This document shows positions 48,950-60,339 of a DNA stretch of 64,000 bases, piece after piece. Every line of letters begins with the position of its first letter. Position 1 is the first letter of the stretch. Made by a program: the position numbers and the translations under genes. The notes beneath the pieces are model-generated. The model was given only the letters and a program-made list of their open reading frames with translations, was not told the origin of the DNA and made no database searches. Source of the stretch: Sphagnum compactum (lineage: Eukaryota; Bryophyta; Sphagnopsida; Sphagnales); the NCBI GenBank assembly GCA_965153455.1, contig OZ234499.1, positions 16,860,271 to 16,924,270 on the forward strand, given 5' to 3'.

Positions 48950-51900
48950 ACCAATTGGATTTTGCCAATTGATGCGATTTGAAAGAAGAATCATTTTGTA
49001 TTGTTATTACAAAGGATTTTTTAGGTCATTTTTTGATTTGGGTCATTTGGAGTTCATCACCCATCGAGAAGGCTATTTTAGGCCTATGGGTGATGAGTTA
49101 AGGTGAGCGTTGGCTAGTTCTGGGTTCCCAGTCAGAGTCGAGGTCGGGTTGTCAAAACAAGGGTCGACCATTTTCGCCATAAGAACGGTGGGTGGGTCCT
49201 CGGGTTAGGCAATTATCGGCTTAACATGTCTTCATTAGAAACTTCTTTCTTTTCCTTGACATTTGTCACGGTCTCTAGCGCACTACAAAGGGTGTAAATA
49301 CCGGCCTAATTAGTATATAGTGTCTTCAAAACCAAAAAAGGGTTGTATGTAAAAGCCGATTTCTAACTTCCGGTGGTGCGGCCGAGTCAAAAACACCCCC
49401 ACGTACATGCTAAGTATGAATGATCCAAAACAACTGAAAAATAATCCCCAATTCCTGACAACAAAACTCAACTTTCTGCCACACAAAATCATCCTCAGCT
49501 CCCCCCCACAATTTATTAGCAACAGTTGGGTCCACAACCGTCCGGTCCAGACCCGAGACACTCTCCGAGCCCTCCCCCCCCCCCCTCCCTCCTCACTTCC
49601 CCCAAAATTTGATCCCGGCTGTCATCCGTCCACGGACTGAGTCAATGTGCCGAGAGAGGTGAGCTGCCATGGTCTAAGCCGCACACAATGAGAGGAAGAA
49701 AGGATCGAAGGAAGGAAGGAAGGAAGTCGTATTTGCAAAGAAGCCCACAATTTGTTGTTGTCGAACAGTTTACTATTGGAATCCAGTCTGGTTGTGATGA
49801 CGGATTGTGGTCAGTATGTCACCCGGCAACAACCAAGTTCCTAGTAACATATGTGAAAAAGATCCCGGAGGTGGGGGGCCGGGGGGGGGGGGGGGGGGGC
49901 GTGGGGGAAGTGCTCGGACGGACGATGATTGTATTTCAAAGTACATTGCTGCCGTACATCATCTGAGGAATTTGAAACTCGATAAAAAAAAGCTAAGCTC
50001 CTTCTGGGGGAGGAGGAACTTGGGGAGTAGAAAGGAGGACGGACATTCAAAGGAAATTTTGAAACCGAAAACTGAAAAAATAAAAAAAAAGGAACGGAAA
50101 GGAAAAATCCCTTTTCTGAAGTAGGACTTTTCAAGCGGAGCTGACTTCCTTGTGGGAGCCGACAAAATGTTTTCGGTTCCAGAATATTTTGAATTCATTG
50201 TTTTTATGTAAATGCAATGGGGCTAGTATGGGTGTTCCAACCCCCCCTTTTGCCCCATTGTTTTTTTTTTCCCCACAAATTTTTTCACAGAGCTGAAGTG
50301 GCTATCATCCATAAGTCTATTTAGCCAAGGCTAGCTATAATATAAAAGCAAGAGAATTTAAATATTTAAAAAAAAAATTCTGGCTACCTAATAGAACTCA
50401 ATATAGAAAACTTGAGAATTTTTTTCCCATTAGGTTTTTTTCAAAATTTGAGGATTAGAAAACTGAAAAAAACACTTGTTTTTTACCATTTTGGAAAACA
50501 CTTACCAACTGGCGAAAATTGCCCGAAAAACAACATACTGCTCTTCCCCTCCCAGCCCCTCAGCTCCCCCTTAGAAAGGGGAGTTTCGGGAGGACAGAAG
50601 AGTGGGTCACAAGGGAGTTGTTAGTACATTGTGATACTTATAAGAACATCTGTATGTATGTGTTGTAGGGTTTGTCGGCTTGTTCGTGTTGTTACATGCG
50701 AATTTGAATATACAATCATGACCAACCCATACTGAATTTTCCGTGTTTTTGGTTGTTTACTTGAATTGCTTTCACCAGTGTTGTGCAATTATTTGAATTT
50801 TTAAAAAAAAACTGCCAGTTTCCGTTCTTTGAAAATAAATCAGAATCAAAGAACCGTTTCCCCATTTAATTTCAAAAATTGTAACAAATCATTGGTTTTC
50901 AGAATGAACCCCCCCCCCCTCCGGGGTTTTCGTAGGTTTAGGTTTTTTTCCCCAATTGCTTTGAGAACCACAGTTACCTACATACATATATATATATGAA
51001 GCAGGTCCGTGATTATTTTGTGTGTTGGGTAAAGCCGGATCGGGAGGGCTCTATGTGACTAAATGCACTGCCCTTGTGGAGCCGAATGTGGGTCCAATTC
51101 CGTAAATAAAGCCTGTCCCCCGGGGCTTTACATGGTGTGAAAATTGCCATGGTTTTTTGTTTTTCAAAAAAAATTCCCTGTGATACCCGGAAGATACCCG
51201 GAAGATTATCACAAGGAAAAACGATTTTGAGAAATGTAATGCATTTTGAAAAATGTCACTACAATATACAAAAAAAATGTCACGGGTTTTTATGAGAATT
51301 GTGATTATGCATGCTAAGAACCGCCCTGATGATCTCGGGGTTATGTGCGCATTTCTTTAACCGCCCGACATTGGTTTTAGGTTTTAATCAATTTGTTCCA
51401 CAACAAATAAATGTGTTTTATCGGAAGGAGCTGCTGCTGCCTGGAGTATTTGTCTTTGTGGTTGTGGGGTCAAAAGTTCCGATATTGGGCGATTATTAGA
51501 AAGGGGGGAAAAGACTGTCGACGGTTATCTGGGTGGTTCTTAGGACCCATGACTGCAGTTCTCACCAAATGAAGACTCCAGTCCTGAGATACATATTTGT
51601 AACCACGGTTCTCAATTTTTGATTTTTGATTTTTCAAATAACCAGCCATATAACCGGGAATCCATCTGCCGGTTCTTTCATGCAAACCGTTCGATTCTTC
51701 AAAGGTTGATGAAATAACGGAGATCGACGGTTCTCTGGTTCTGATCTTTTTAAAAGGATCCTTTTCCAACAATTGTGAAATAATTTGAAACCCAAACCAC
51801 TGAACTACACAACCCTGGTTAAGTTAGTTTTAGTTCATATAATTTGGGTGGTAACTGGATTCTTCTCTGAGACTCTACAAGTGTAGATGAACTGGTTGAT

Positions 51901-53750
51901 TGCATAAAGAAATCTTAGCTTCTTTGTATGCAAAGCAAAGGCAAGACATAAGAAAATTTCCCAACATCAAAACTCAAAAGGTTTACTCAAAAACCGATCC
52001 TCTTCTATTATTTTCTTTGAACTTAAGTAGGAAGCCAAATCAAAAGGGTGGTCGAGTGTGTCATTTTTGTACTCAGCTTATGTTCATCTTCCTTCCTTCC
52101 TCTTCCTTCTGCATATGAATGATCCCTACTTTGACAATCTCTTGCCACCGACAACTTACACTTCAATTATCCCCCTCCCCTTCCCCCCTCACCTTCTTGG
52201 CCCTATTATGACTAGGAAATGGTAAACAAGCAAACATGGGGCCCCAAAACATGAGAGACATATGACCCAATGTGTGTGTTTCTACACTCTAAAAACTTTC
52301 AACAAGATTTGTAGTAGTGTATTTGGAGGTCATCTTACCGGATGTAAAGAACCCATGCAGCATTTTCAAAAAATGAAACGCTCAACTTTGGATACGTGCT
52401 AAGTATCACAAACTTTACAAAACATTTACAAATAGCGAATTTTAATTTCTTGTAATGTCCTTGGCCATAGGCATTATTGGAATTGGGCTTGCCTTGGCTT
52501 CGCCTTGTGTGAGCCCTTATTTTTGGCAATGCTTATGGCCTCAAGTGTTACCCTAACAAAAATATGTTTTAACATGGTAGGTGAATGGGAAAGCTAGCAC
52601 GGTGCCTAGCCCATCATCACCATTGTCAAACTCATTACTCTTTCTCAAAACAAAAGGGAAAGGCATGAAAGAAAGACAATGCTCACTCAACAAGTACAAT
52701 TAGGGTTTACTTGGTCATGTGTCTTGGGATATGGACTTGTATGAAAGAAAGCACCAAGAGTATTATGTGACACCACCTAGTAGTGTTGTTATTCAAACAA
52801 GAGAGCTTTTTGGGGGCCTTCCTTCTTCATCCACATGTACCCAACAAGTTCATCCTTTTCCACTTCAAAAATCTTCTACCCATTCAACAAACAAAGCTTC
52901 AAGATTTGGAGCCATAAACAAAAATTAAATTTCTGAAGCTAGAAAAACATGCATGCTATTGGGTACCACCATGCAAACGAAAGTATGTTATGGGGGAAAA
53001 AAAAAACATTCTCAAATTTTGTTTTTATGGAACCCCTTCTTTCGACTTTTAGATTTTGTGACTTAGCTTCTTTTAAGTTGGGATAATAGAAGTAAATATA
53101 TAGAAAATTAAAGAAAATTTTCTATACTATTTTTTGTACTGAAAATTCCCAAAAATTGAATCCAATGAAAATCCGGGGGAGTTTATCCAAAAAAAAATTA
53201 GCCCACTTTTGGGACATTTGTTGAAGGCCTTCAAACCTTTTCTTTCTTGGCCTTCTTTGGACTTTTTTTTTTTCTTTTCTTGGTTTCTTCCCCCCCTTTC
53301 CTAAGCACCCAATAGAAGTTCTCAGACCTTTGTTAAAGAAATTCAAACTCTTCTTTTAATTGAATTTTTGGATGAAGTTTCTAAAGGTGGTGGTGATCTA
53401 CGTTCCCACATTAAGAAAAAAAAAGGAAAACCTTAATTGATACATTATGTAGAAGTATTATTATTCATTTAAAAAAGTTTTATGGTTACATTACATTAAC
53501 AATAACACATTTTTCAGAAATTTGAAACTTTGCATGGAAAAACAAACACCCAAAGTGCCTAAAATTTTGAAGAAGCATCTCAAAATAATTTTAAAAAATA
53601 AGGAAAATTAGGTCAAGCCAGGAATAAAAAGAAAAAGAAGAAAAGGTACAAAAACCTACTAGGTAATCACAAAAGAGAAAGAAAAAGAAAACAGCATTAA
53701 AAAAAAAGCAAGACGAAGAAAGGAAAAAACGAAAAAGAAAAAGAAAGAGA
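48950..53750. other. Spacer; CpG-richer, homopolymer-rich segment at 49.0-51.8 kb
   Basis: I find no gene. Between about 49080 and 51780 CpG dinucleotides are visibly more frequent than on either side, and there are long G or C runs (49573-49584, 49868-49899, 50909-50917). Open frames across the proline or glycine runs are compositional. The remainder (51.8-53.75 kb) returns to AT-rich spacer with A/G-rich tracts near 53620-53755. Confidence 0.4.
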
Positions 53751-53756
53751 AAACCT

Positions 53757-53876
53757 ACTTATCTATTTCCCTACCCACATACCTACAGATCTACCTACAG
53801 ATCTACCGACCAATCAACTTACCTACCATTCGTGACTTCTACTTACCTACCTACAGATCTATCCACCTACCTACCG
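53757..53876. repeat. CCTACCTACAGATCTA-type short tandem repeat
   Basis: Several irregular units of CTACCTACAGATCTAC and close variants, directly upstream of the pyrimidine-rich leader region of the DUF4408/DUF761 gene. Confidence 0.75.
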
Positions 53877-53879
53877 TTT

Positions 53880-55079
53880 GGGAGGGGGAGGGGGAGTCGT
53901 GTCGTTGTGCGTTTGTTGTCGCTGTTTGTGCGCCGGATTTGCAGCTGATTGCCGTTGTTGTTGCTGCTGCTGCAGCAGCCTTTTCTTGGACTAGTAGCAG
54001 TAGCGCTAGTGCTGGTGGTGGTGGTGGTGGAGAGGATGCTGCTCCTGTTGCTGCTGATGGAGGGACTGAGAAGCTACGGTTGAGAAGAGAAGAGCCGTGT
54101 AAGTATCGGAGGAACTGCGTATTGAAGTGCAATAGTAGTAGTAATCGTCGTCGTTGAAGCTGGATGTGTTCGTTTCTTCGTGTTGATGAAGAAGAGCTCC
54201 TCTCTCTTTCCCTCCCTCCCCCCCTTGCGTCGTCGTCGTTTTTTGTACCTGCTATTATTAGATCCCAGTACTATTGCTGCTCCTCTCTCTTCGCCTCTCT
54301 CTCTTCTGTTCTTTCAACAACAATCCAAAGCTCTCTTCACTTAGTTGCTGTTGTTGTTCCGTCAGCCAAGAGTTCGTTGTTCTTCTGATCTCTGCGTTTT
54401 TATAGTCTCCTGTGTATCGTAGCAGAAAGGCGGAGAAGAAGAACAGGAAGAAGAAGAAGCTGCTTTCTCGGCTGTGTTGCTTTCTGGGAGTTGTTTCTGT
54501 GCTTTTATCGTTTGGAGAGAGAGGAAAAAGAAAAGTACCTTGTTGTATTGCAAGCATCTGTGTGTCTCTTGTTTGTTTTGTTTTGGATCCGATGTGCGTG
54601 TTGTTTCCATAGGAATTTTCGGCGCTTAGTGTGGTGAACGTTGACCCAGGGTTCTTCTTCTCCTTGTCATCTCCGTTCTTTTGCTTGTTTCTTTGAAGGA
54701 TTTGGATTTCAGGAAGACTTTATCAGTTGCCGTTTCTCTCCCTCTCTCCCGCGACGCTCTTAAAGGCAGGCGAGCATCACATCTGTGTTGTCCTGAGAGA
54801 GGTTAGATTCGCCAAGGATTCCGAGCCATCTGCTGCAGTTTCTCTCGTCTTCTGTTGCAGCAGGGATGTTTTTGTACATGTCTCCGATCATCAGACTGTC
54901 GCTGCCAAACGACATGATCTGCTTAGATTCTGCTTTGCAATGATCTGCTTCCCAAAGCGCCTAGCACACTACATTGCTTGCTGCAACTCTCTTCTGCTAC
55001 TGTGAGGCATCTGTTGTTCTCGTTCGCTTTCTCCCGGCGTGTGGATCGTGCTTCTTGGAGCATTTCTTCACCTGGCGCG
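53880..55079 (+). promoter_or_regulatory. Probable promoter and long 5' leader of the DUF4408/DUF761 gene
   Basis: A GC-richer, CT-rich region with many TCTCTC/CTTCTT tracts, typical of plant core promoters and leaders. Trinucleotide runs (TTGTTGTTGCTGCTGCTGCA near 53955; GGTGGT near 54012) and several short upstream ORFs occur. The transcription start is not visible. A leader intron cannot be excluded. Confidence 0.4.
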
Positions 55080-57026
55080 ATGGATGACGTCTGGCCAGCA
55101 GCTCCGGGGAGCATGCACAACAACCGTGCAGGAGGAGAGGTTGCTTCTGGTCCGAAGAAGGCCGTCGTAGAAGCAACAGCTCCGCGGCGGCGTATTATAA
55201 CGAAGAAATTGGTGGAGACTGTGCTACTGAGTGTACTCGTTTTCATAGCTGCGATGCTCCCAATGATCTTGACCTACGTTCCTCCCCCGGAATCCGTTTT
55301 GAGAATGAAGGAATTCATGACAGAATGGTGCACTCCGTCGATTTGTTTCGTGTTCCTTGTTGTGGGAATCATGGTGGCGACTTCAGGAGTTTTGAATGGG
55401 GCACAATCGCGAGGTTTGCACGAGAGACAAGATTATCAGAGGCATGTTACTGTGGTTCAACGAGACGCTCTGCGCATGCCTGACATTTTCTCCGTTGGAG
55501 AAAGTGTCAGGCCGCTCTCTATCCCTGCTCCCGCTCCTGTCCCTTTCCCTGTGCGTGATTTCCCTGCTGTTAGGCCTCTTCCTTTGTATCTGAAGCGGGA
55601 CTTGTCATCTAGGTTTGAGAATGATTTGCGCGGCGGCGGACTTGGCGAAAACTCTTCTTCCACGGCTGCTGCTCCTCCTCCTCCACGGTTTGAAGATCTA
55701 GGTCCTCCTGCCAAGGTACCACCTCCTCCTGCTGTCACTCCTAATTTGGATCGTGATTCTTACTTCCTCCGGCAACAACAACGGGACAACAACCGAGTAG
55801 GGATGAGCAACAACAACAGCAACAGCAGCTTCCAAGAGCATCCAGCTATGAGCAGCAACAGCATGAGCTTCCAAGAGCATCCAGTCATGAGCCACAGTAA
55901 CAGCTTCCGAGAGCGACTTGCTGCAAGAAGGGCCCCTATTTCACCTGTGTTTGAGGATGATTATATCATTTCCCCTGCTCCTTCTTCTTCCTCCACAGTC
56001 ATGGGTTCTGCAGCTGCTGTTCAGCTCGAGGTTCCTGCATCTCCTTCCCCTGTTCCCACCTCTGCCCACCCTATTGAGGTTTCCAGCTCACCAGTCCCCA
56101 CCACCTCTTCCCACCATGTGATTGATCGTGAGCTCCACCCTCCTGCATCTCCCACCATGCCCCATAGTGATGTAGTTATTGCAAGTTCTTCTCTCAGTCC
56201 AACAACTCTAGCACCTATCTTAACTACTGCCTGTCCTCCTATCCCTTCCACTCAACCATCACCACCTGCTCCTCACACTCCTCCACCTGTGTCCCCTCTG
56301 GCTGTTCGCAATTCTGTCTTGACTCCATCACCTCTTGCCCTGACCAGTCCTCCAGACTCCCCTGTGGATGATGGGTCTGCTGGATCTCCAGTTCCTGAAT
56401 CCCCAGTGGATTCGCCTCCTGATTCACCTCCTGCTACTCCTACTGCATCATCACCTCCACCCCCGCCCCCTGATTCGCCCCTTGCCACTCCGATGGCATC
56501 CCCTCCTCCACCACCCCCTCTTCCTCCCCAGTCTCCCCGGGATTCTTCTCTGGATGCCACTGTAATCACTCCTGTTGAAGTGAATTTGTCTCCCGTTGTG
56601 ACCCGCAAAGTACAGAGGTCACTCAGCAGTAACATGGGTAGCAGTAGTCGGAGTTCTAAGGAGAGTTCTGGGAGGAAACCTCCATCTCACCCCACTTCGC
56701 GTAATTCTGGAGAGCCTATGTCAATGCCGGCAAAGGGCTCCACATCTGCAGCTCAGAAGCATGAAGGAGAGTCTTATTTTTCTATGAAGGAGGCAGGTGC
56801 TCAGTCACAGAAACATGAATTGCCACCAGATGTGGAGGTGTCTAATGAAAGGCCTTCTGCAGCCAGCTCTCAGAATGTCGCTGGGAGTGCTGTTGAGGAT
56901 ACAAATTTGAAGCCAGCGGATGATGATGTGGATCAGAGAGTGGAAGCTTTTCTTGCAAATTTTCGGCAACAGATGAGAATGCAGAGACAGGAGTCTCTTC
57001 TTCGGCACCAAAGGGGTGAAGAGTAG
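55080..57026 (+). CDS. DUF4408/DUF761 membrane protein, long proline-rich form
   Basis: A 648-residue plant-specific protein of unknown function, apparently in a single exon. N-terminal DUF4408-like region: a basic patch RRRIITKK (36-43), a membrane helix at about 44-66, a PPPESVLRMKEFMTEWCTPS linker and a second helix at about 87-105. The middle (about 150-560) is disordered, with Ser/Asn-rich repeats (SFQEHP twice, SFRERL), then Pro/Ser/Thr-rich runs with PPPP and DSPPDSPPATP blocks. The last 35 residues, with DQRVEAFLANFRQQMRMQRQ, match the DUF761 C-terminal motif (variable residues then VEAFIxxFRxQxRLQR). The ATG at 55080 lies in a good context (GCGATGG) and starts just before the conserved part. 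An in-frame ATG at 54978 would add 34 non-conserved residues. Members of this family are often 200-400 residues, so the long middle is notable. Confidence 0.85.
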   Translation: MDDVWPAAPGSMHNNRAGGEVASGPKKAVVEATAPRRRIITKKLVETVLLSVLVFIAAMLPMILTYVPPPESVLRMKEFMTEWCTPSICFVFLVVGIMVATSGVLNGAQSRGLHERQDYQRHVTVVQRDALRMPDIFSVGESVRPLSIPAPAPVPFPVRDFPAVRPLPLYLKRDLSSRFENDLRGGGLGENSSSTAAAPPPPRFEDLGPPAKVPPPPAVTPNLDRDSYFLRQQQRDNNRVGMSNNNSNSSFQEHPAMSSNSMSFQEHPVMSHSNSFRERLAARRAPISPVFEDDYIISPAPSSSSTVMGSAAAVQLEVPASPSPVPTSAHPIEVSSSPVPTTSSHHVIDRELHPPASPTMPHSDVVIASSSLSPTTLAPILTTACPPIPSTQPSPPAPHTPPPVSPLAVRNSVLTPSPLALTSPPDSPVDDGSAGSPVPESPVDSPPDSPPATPTASSPPPPPPDSPLATPMASPPPPPPLPPQSPRDSSLDATVITPVEVNLSPVVTRKVQRSLSSNMGSSSRSSKESSGRKPPSHPTSRNSGEPMSMPAKGSTSAAQKHEGESYFSMKEAGAQSQKHELPPDVEVSNERPSAASSQNVAGSAVEDTNLKPADDDVDQRVEAFLANFRQQMRMQRQESLLRHQRGEE

Positions 57027-59600
57027 ACTTTTTTTTTGTAGGCGATGATTATTTTCCCTCTCCGATATGTTCTCTTTGTTGCATGCTGGACCTTTTTATG
57101 CTACCCAACAAGCAACGGGAGCTGCTGCGCATCTGTGAATTCCTGGAGCCCATTCTACTGTTTCATGAAGTACAGAACCAAAGGTCTGCAGCTATTTTAA
57201 GAACACAACTAGTGTTCAATACATGGGTAAAATGTCAGTGCATGAGCTGCCACCACCTTTCTCAGATGAGTGAGGTCCAGCACAAGACTTACGCATTATT
57301 TTTTCAGGCATCTGCATACAATGACTCCTCAGCATGTGTGGTGTGAGGAGAGTGGCAGCGATTTTGGACATCAACACTGCCCTGTCTTACCTCACTCTTT
57401 ATGACTGCACTTGGGGGTAGTGCTGATTTTCATATTCTTTTGTAGAGTGATGGCCACCACTGTCTGCATAACCATTGTATAGTTTGGAGGTGCAAATTGT
57501 ACATTGTTAAGCAGGGGTAGGTGAACTTCCTTCCCTTCTATGTTGAACCAATGTGCACATTGAAGTCTGGAAGGGGCCAACATCATATAGTTTCATGAAG
57601 GTGTTATATCTCATAGACAACTTTGTAAGAGAATATATGTCTAGGAGATTTACTTAAGAGAGATTGATTCGAAGGGGAAATTGTGTTCACTTACCAAATG
57701 TCAAACACAAGACATTTTTAATCTGAATCCTGTTGCCAATTGAGTGTGTGTTGTGATGTCTTGATACCTGCTGCTATATCCTTGTTGCCATTCTCTTGCT
57801 TGTCTGTGGAATGCAGTTTACCTCAGTGTGTGGAGTTCTGGGCCAGGAAAGCAGATTCAGCAGTTTTGAAGGAGTGGAACTGCAACAATACACAAAGTCT
57901 ACACCATGCGGCAAAAAGTTCTCTTGTAAGTTTTCAGGGTTATTGGTTGTAGGGCCAGTGTCTAATGAGGATCTTCCATGGTAAATAAGGGCGATTAGTA
58001 GTTGCCACTAAATTGCGTGTTTGCATATGGAAATTAGTCCATGTCCTTTTGTCAAATTCCATCTAAGAATGTTTGGATCCTGGGCTTTTTCTCTGTGCAT
58101 CGCACTTCGTTTGTGTGTGTCTTTCTGTCCCTGAAATCTAGGATTATCATGATGTATTATTGGGTTCTATTTTAGTGTATTCGTGAAATGTTTTTTAGTT
58201 GAGGGCAAGTTGAGGTTATGGTTTCTGGAAAAGCAATTTAGCTTGTGGTAATAGGCTGTGGATCTGGGCAAATGTTGAGAGTTGCATTCAAGCTTCATTC
58301 AATGTACTGAGAATTGTGTCAAAAGATTTGATCTCTTTTTCAATAGACTTTTTATGCACCTGTTTCTGGTATATGCATTGGGTAAAATTTACCCTTTTTC
58401 TGAATTCTTGTGAGGGTTTTAAGTCTTTTGAATGATCCAAGGAGGCATCAGCTGATAATATTGTTCTCAGGGCTAGGGTTTTATTAGGGTTTAGGGTTTC
58501 TTTGAATCTTGAACAAATACATGGTAGCGCACTCAAACCGTCTTAAAAGAAAGGTCATAACATAAGGACCATAACAGCCTCAAATTCCACTAGAAACTTT
58601 TGAGCAGGTGAATTTCTCGGGAGAAAATGAGTTTGTTACTGGTAAGTTTTTTTCAACTTTCTTGTGCATTCATAATATGTGTGCAATAGTTCGGCAATGT
58701 CTGATGCAACTAACAATCCCAAGATTGTAATAATATATTTGACTAGAAAGTGGTGGTTTGTCTGAGTGTTGCTTTCTACTAATACCACACTAATAACGCA
58801 TCTGAAAATATTATAAAAGGTGTGTTTGTTTGTCTATCTATGTAATGTAGCCTACATAATTTTCTCCTCTTTATTGACCTACTTGGATATTATAGGGTGC
58901 ATGATATGGCAATTTTCAAAATTTATTCCTCAAAATCTGGTGACATTGGTGCACAATTTCTTACGACCAAATGTCCTTTGTATGATGAGTCTCCCTGGAT
59001 CTTCTTTGGTAACCAAATTTGTGAAGTAGGTGTGTTGTGGGTTGGTGATCATGCACAAGAGGACTTAACCAAATTATGGACTAACTTTCCACAAAGATTG
59101 CAAGCTTTTCTACAATTCATTATTCATTGAACAGGAATTCCTGGCAGTGTGTCAACTTGGTCCAAAATCCCCCGGCCCCCATATATACAACAGTTCTTTG
59201 CAGATCAAAATGAGCATTGCAATGAGACAGTGTCTGAACATGCATTCCATGACAACATTCTTCCTGATGTGAAAGATTTCCTACACTAGGTTGCGGTGGT
59301 GGTGTGACTGACTGAATGACTGACTGCTGGCTGAGAAAGAAAAAGCATGTCAAGGATATATATGTTCAAGAAAGTGAGATAGATGCTTGAGAGATGGTCC
59401 GGAGGTGGATGTCTCATTTGTGCAGGCTTTTTACCAACTATGCACCTTGGATGTTTGGGGGGTTGTTTGCTGCACTAGTAGCTTGTAAGGGATGTAGAGA
59501 TGGGTTGCCAGCTTCTTGAAGAATGCTTCTTGTTTTTTGTTGTGCGGCCATGATCTCATTGCCCTAGACCCTAAACCCAGGAAACAAATAAACAAACAAA
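57027..59600. other. 3' region and spacer after the DUF4408/DUF761 gene
   Basis: The first few hundred bases are probably 3' UTR. Telomere-repeat-like words (TAGGGTTTTATTAGGGTTTA then GGGTTTC) occur at 58474-58500. A minus-strand frame near 59431-59590 (containing SWPHNKKQEAFFKKLATHLY) might be an exon downstream of the acidic ORF. Otherwise I see nothing definite. Confidence 0.35.
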
Positions 59601-59656
59601 CACAAAGCCATTCAGCCAGACTCTTTGTCATTTTGTCATTCTGTTATTGCTTTAGC

Positions 59657-60331
59657 TTAAGCAACAATTGCCCCGCTCACCATGTGCGATGCATCTCCCA
59701 CATCTGTGATCAGAAGAAGAGATGGGTTCATGTCATCGTCATCATGCAACAGAAGAACACGAAGTCTTACCTCAGCAGTCTCCTTGACAGCAGCAGCATC
59801 CAGAATCACGGGCACCTCCTCTTCTTCAAGTTGCTTCTCTGCAAGTATATCACCAGTGTTTGATCCTGGTGTTTCTATTCCTAGTTCTTTAGGGATAATG
59901 GCACCTCCTCCTCCACTTTCTCCTAGTTGTTCCGCTTTGAACAATGGTGCCTCAGGACACAACTCAGATCCAACTTCTGCAGGATCAAATGCAGATTCCT
60001 CCTCTTCACGGATGTCGATGCCAAGCTCAAGGAGAGTGATACATTTCACCCCTTCCCTCTCACATTCGTCTGCATCTACAACATCTCCATCATCATCACT
60101 CAAACCATACCCAATACACGGCCGCACCAAGTGTGGGTAAATCTTCTTCTTAGACTGCACACCTTTCTCCTCCTCTTCTTGGCAACCTTCCATCTCCAAA
60201 AACTTTTGGGTCTCAATCTCCCACCTTCTACAAAAATTCCACCACAAAGCTCTACAAAATGCACCTGAGCAAAAGAAATTCCTCTTTCTCTTCTTCTTCC
60301 ACTCCCAACCTCTTCCCACGAAACACAACAA
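59657..60331 (-). CDS. Acidic protein of unknown family (hypothetical, possibly multi-exon)
   Basis: A 224-residue open frame starting at 60331, or 178 residues from the in-frame MEGCQEEEEKG start at 60193. It is rich in Glu/Asp (EREGVKCITLLELGIDIREE, EKQLEEEEVPVI), with one conserved-looking basic/aromatic segment, KKKIYPHLVRPCIGYGLSDD. I recognise no family. A perfect splice donor GAG|GTAAGA ends at 59771, and an acceptor ATCACAG lies 67 bases further, so the mRNA may leave this frame after VKETAE and continue downstream. The last 37 residues may therefore be intronic. No membrane helix or signal peptide. Pyrimidine-rich sequence and telomere-like AAACCCTAAACCC motifs (60564-60577) lie upstream, as in some plant promoters. 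Confidence 0.45.
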   Translation of the reverse strand: MLCFVGRGWEWKKKRKRNFFCSGAFCRALWWNFCRRWEIETQKFLEMEGCQEEEEKGVQSKKKIYPHLVRPCIGYGLSDDDGDVVDADECEREGVKCITLLELGIDIREEEESAFDPAEVGSELCPEAPLFKAEQLGESGGGGAIIPKELGIETPGSNTGDILAEKQLEEEEVPVILDAAAVKETAEVRLRVLLLHDDDDMNPSLLLITDVGDASHMVSGAIVA

Positions 60332-60339
60332 GTACCCAA

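Noticed and set aside
49841-50134. Proline-rich and glycine-rich ORFs around 49.8-50.1 kb
   Set aside because: They run through a G/C homopolymer and have no conserved sequence on either side.
56273-56635. 120-codon glycine-rich minus-strand ORF
   Set aside because: Antisense shadow of the proline-rich part of the DUF4408/DUF761 gene.
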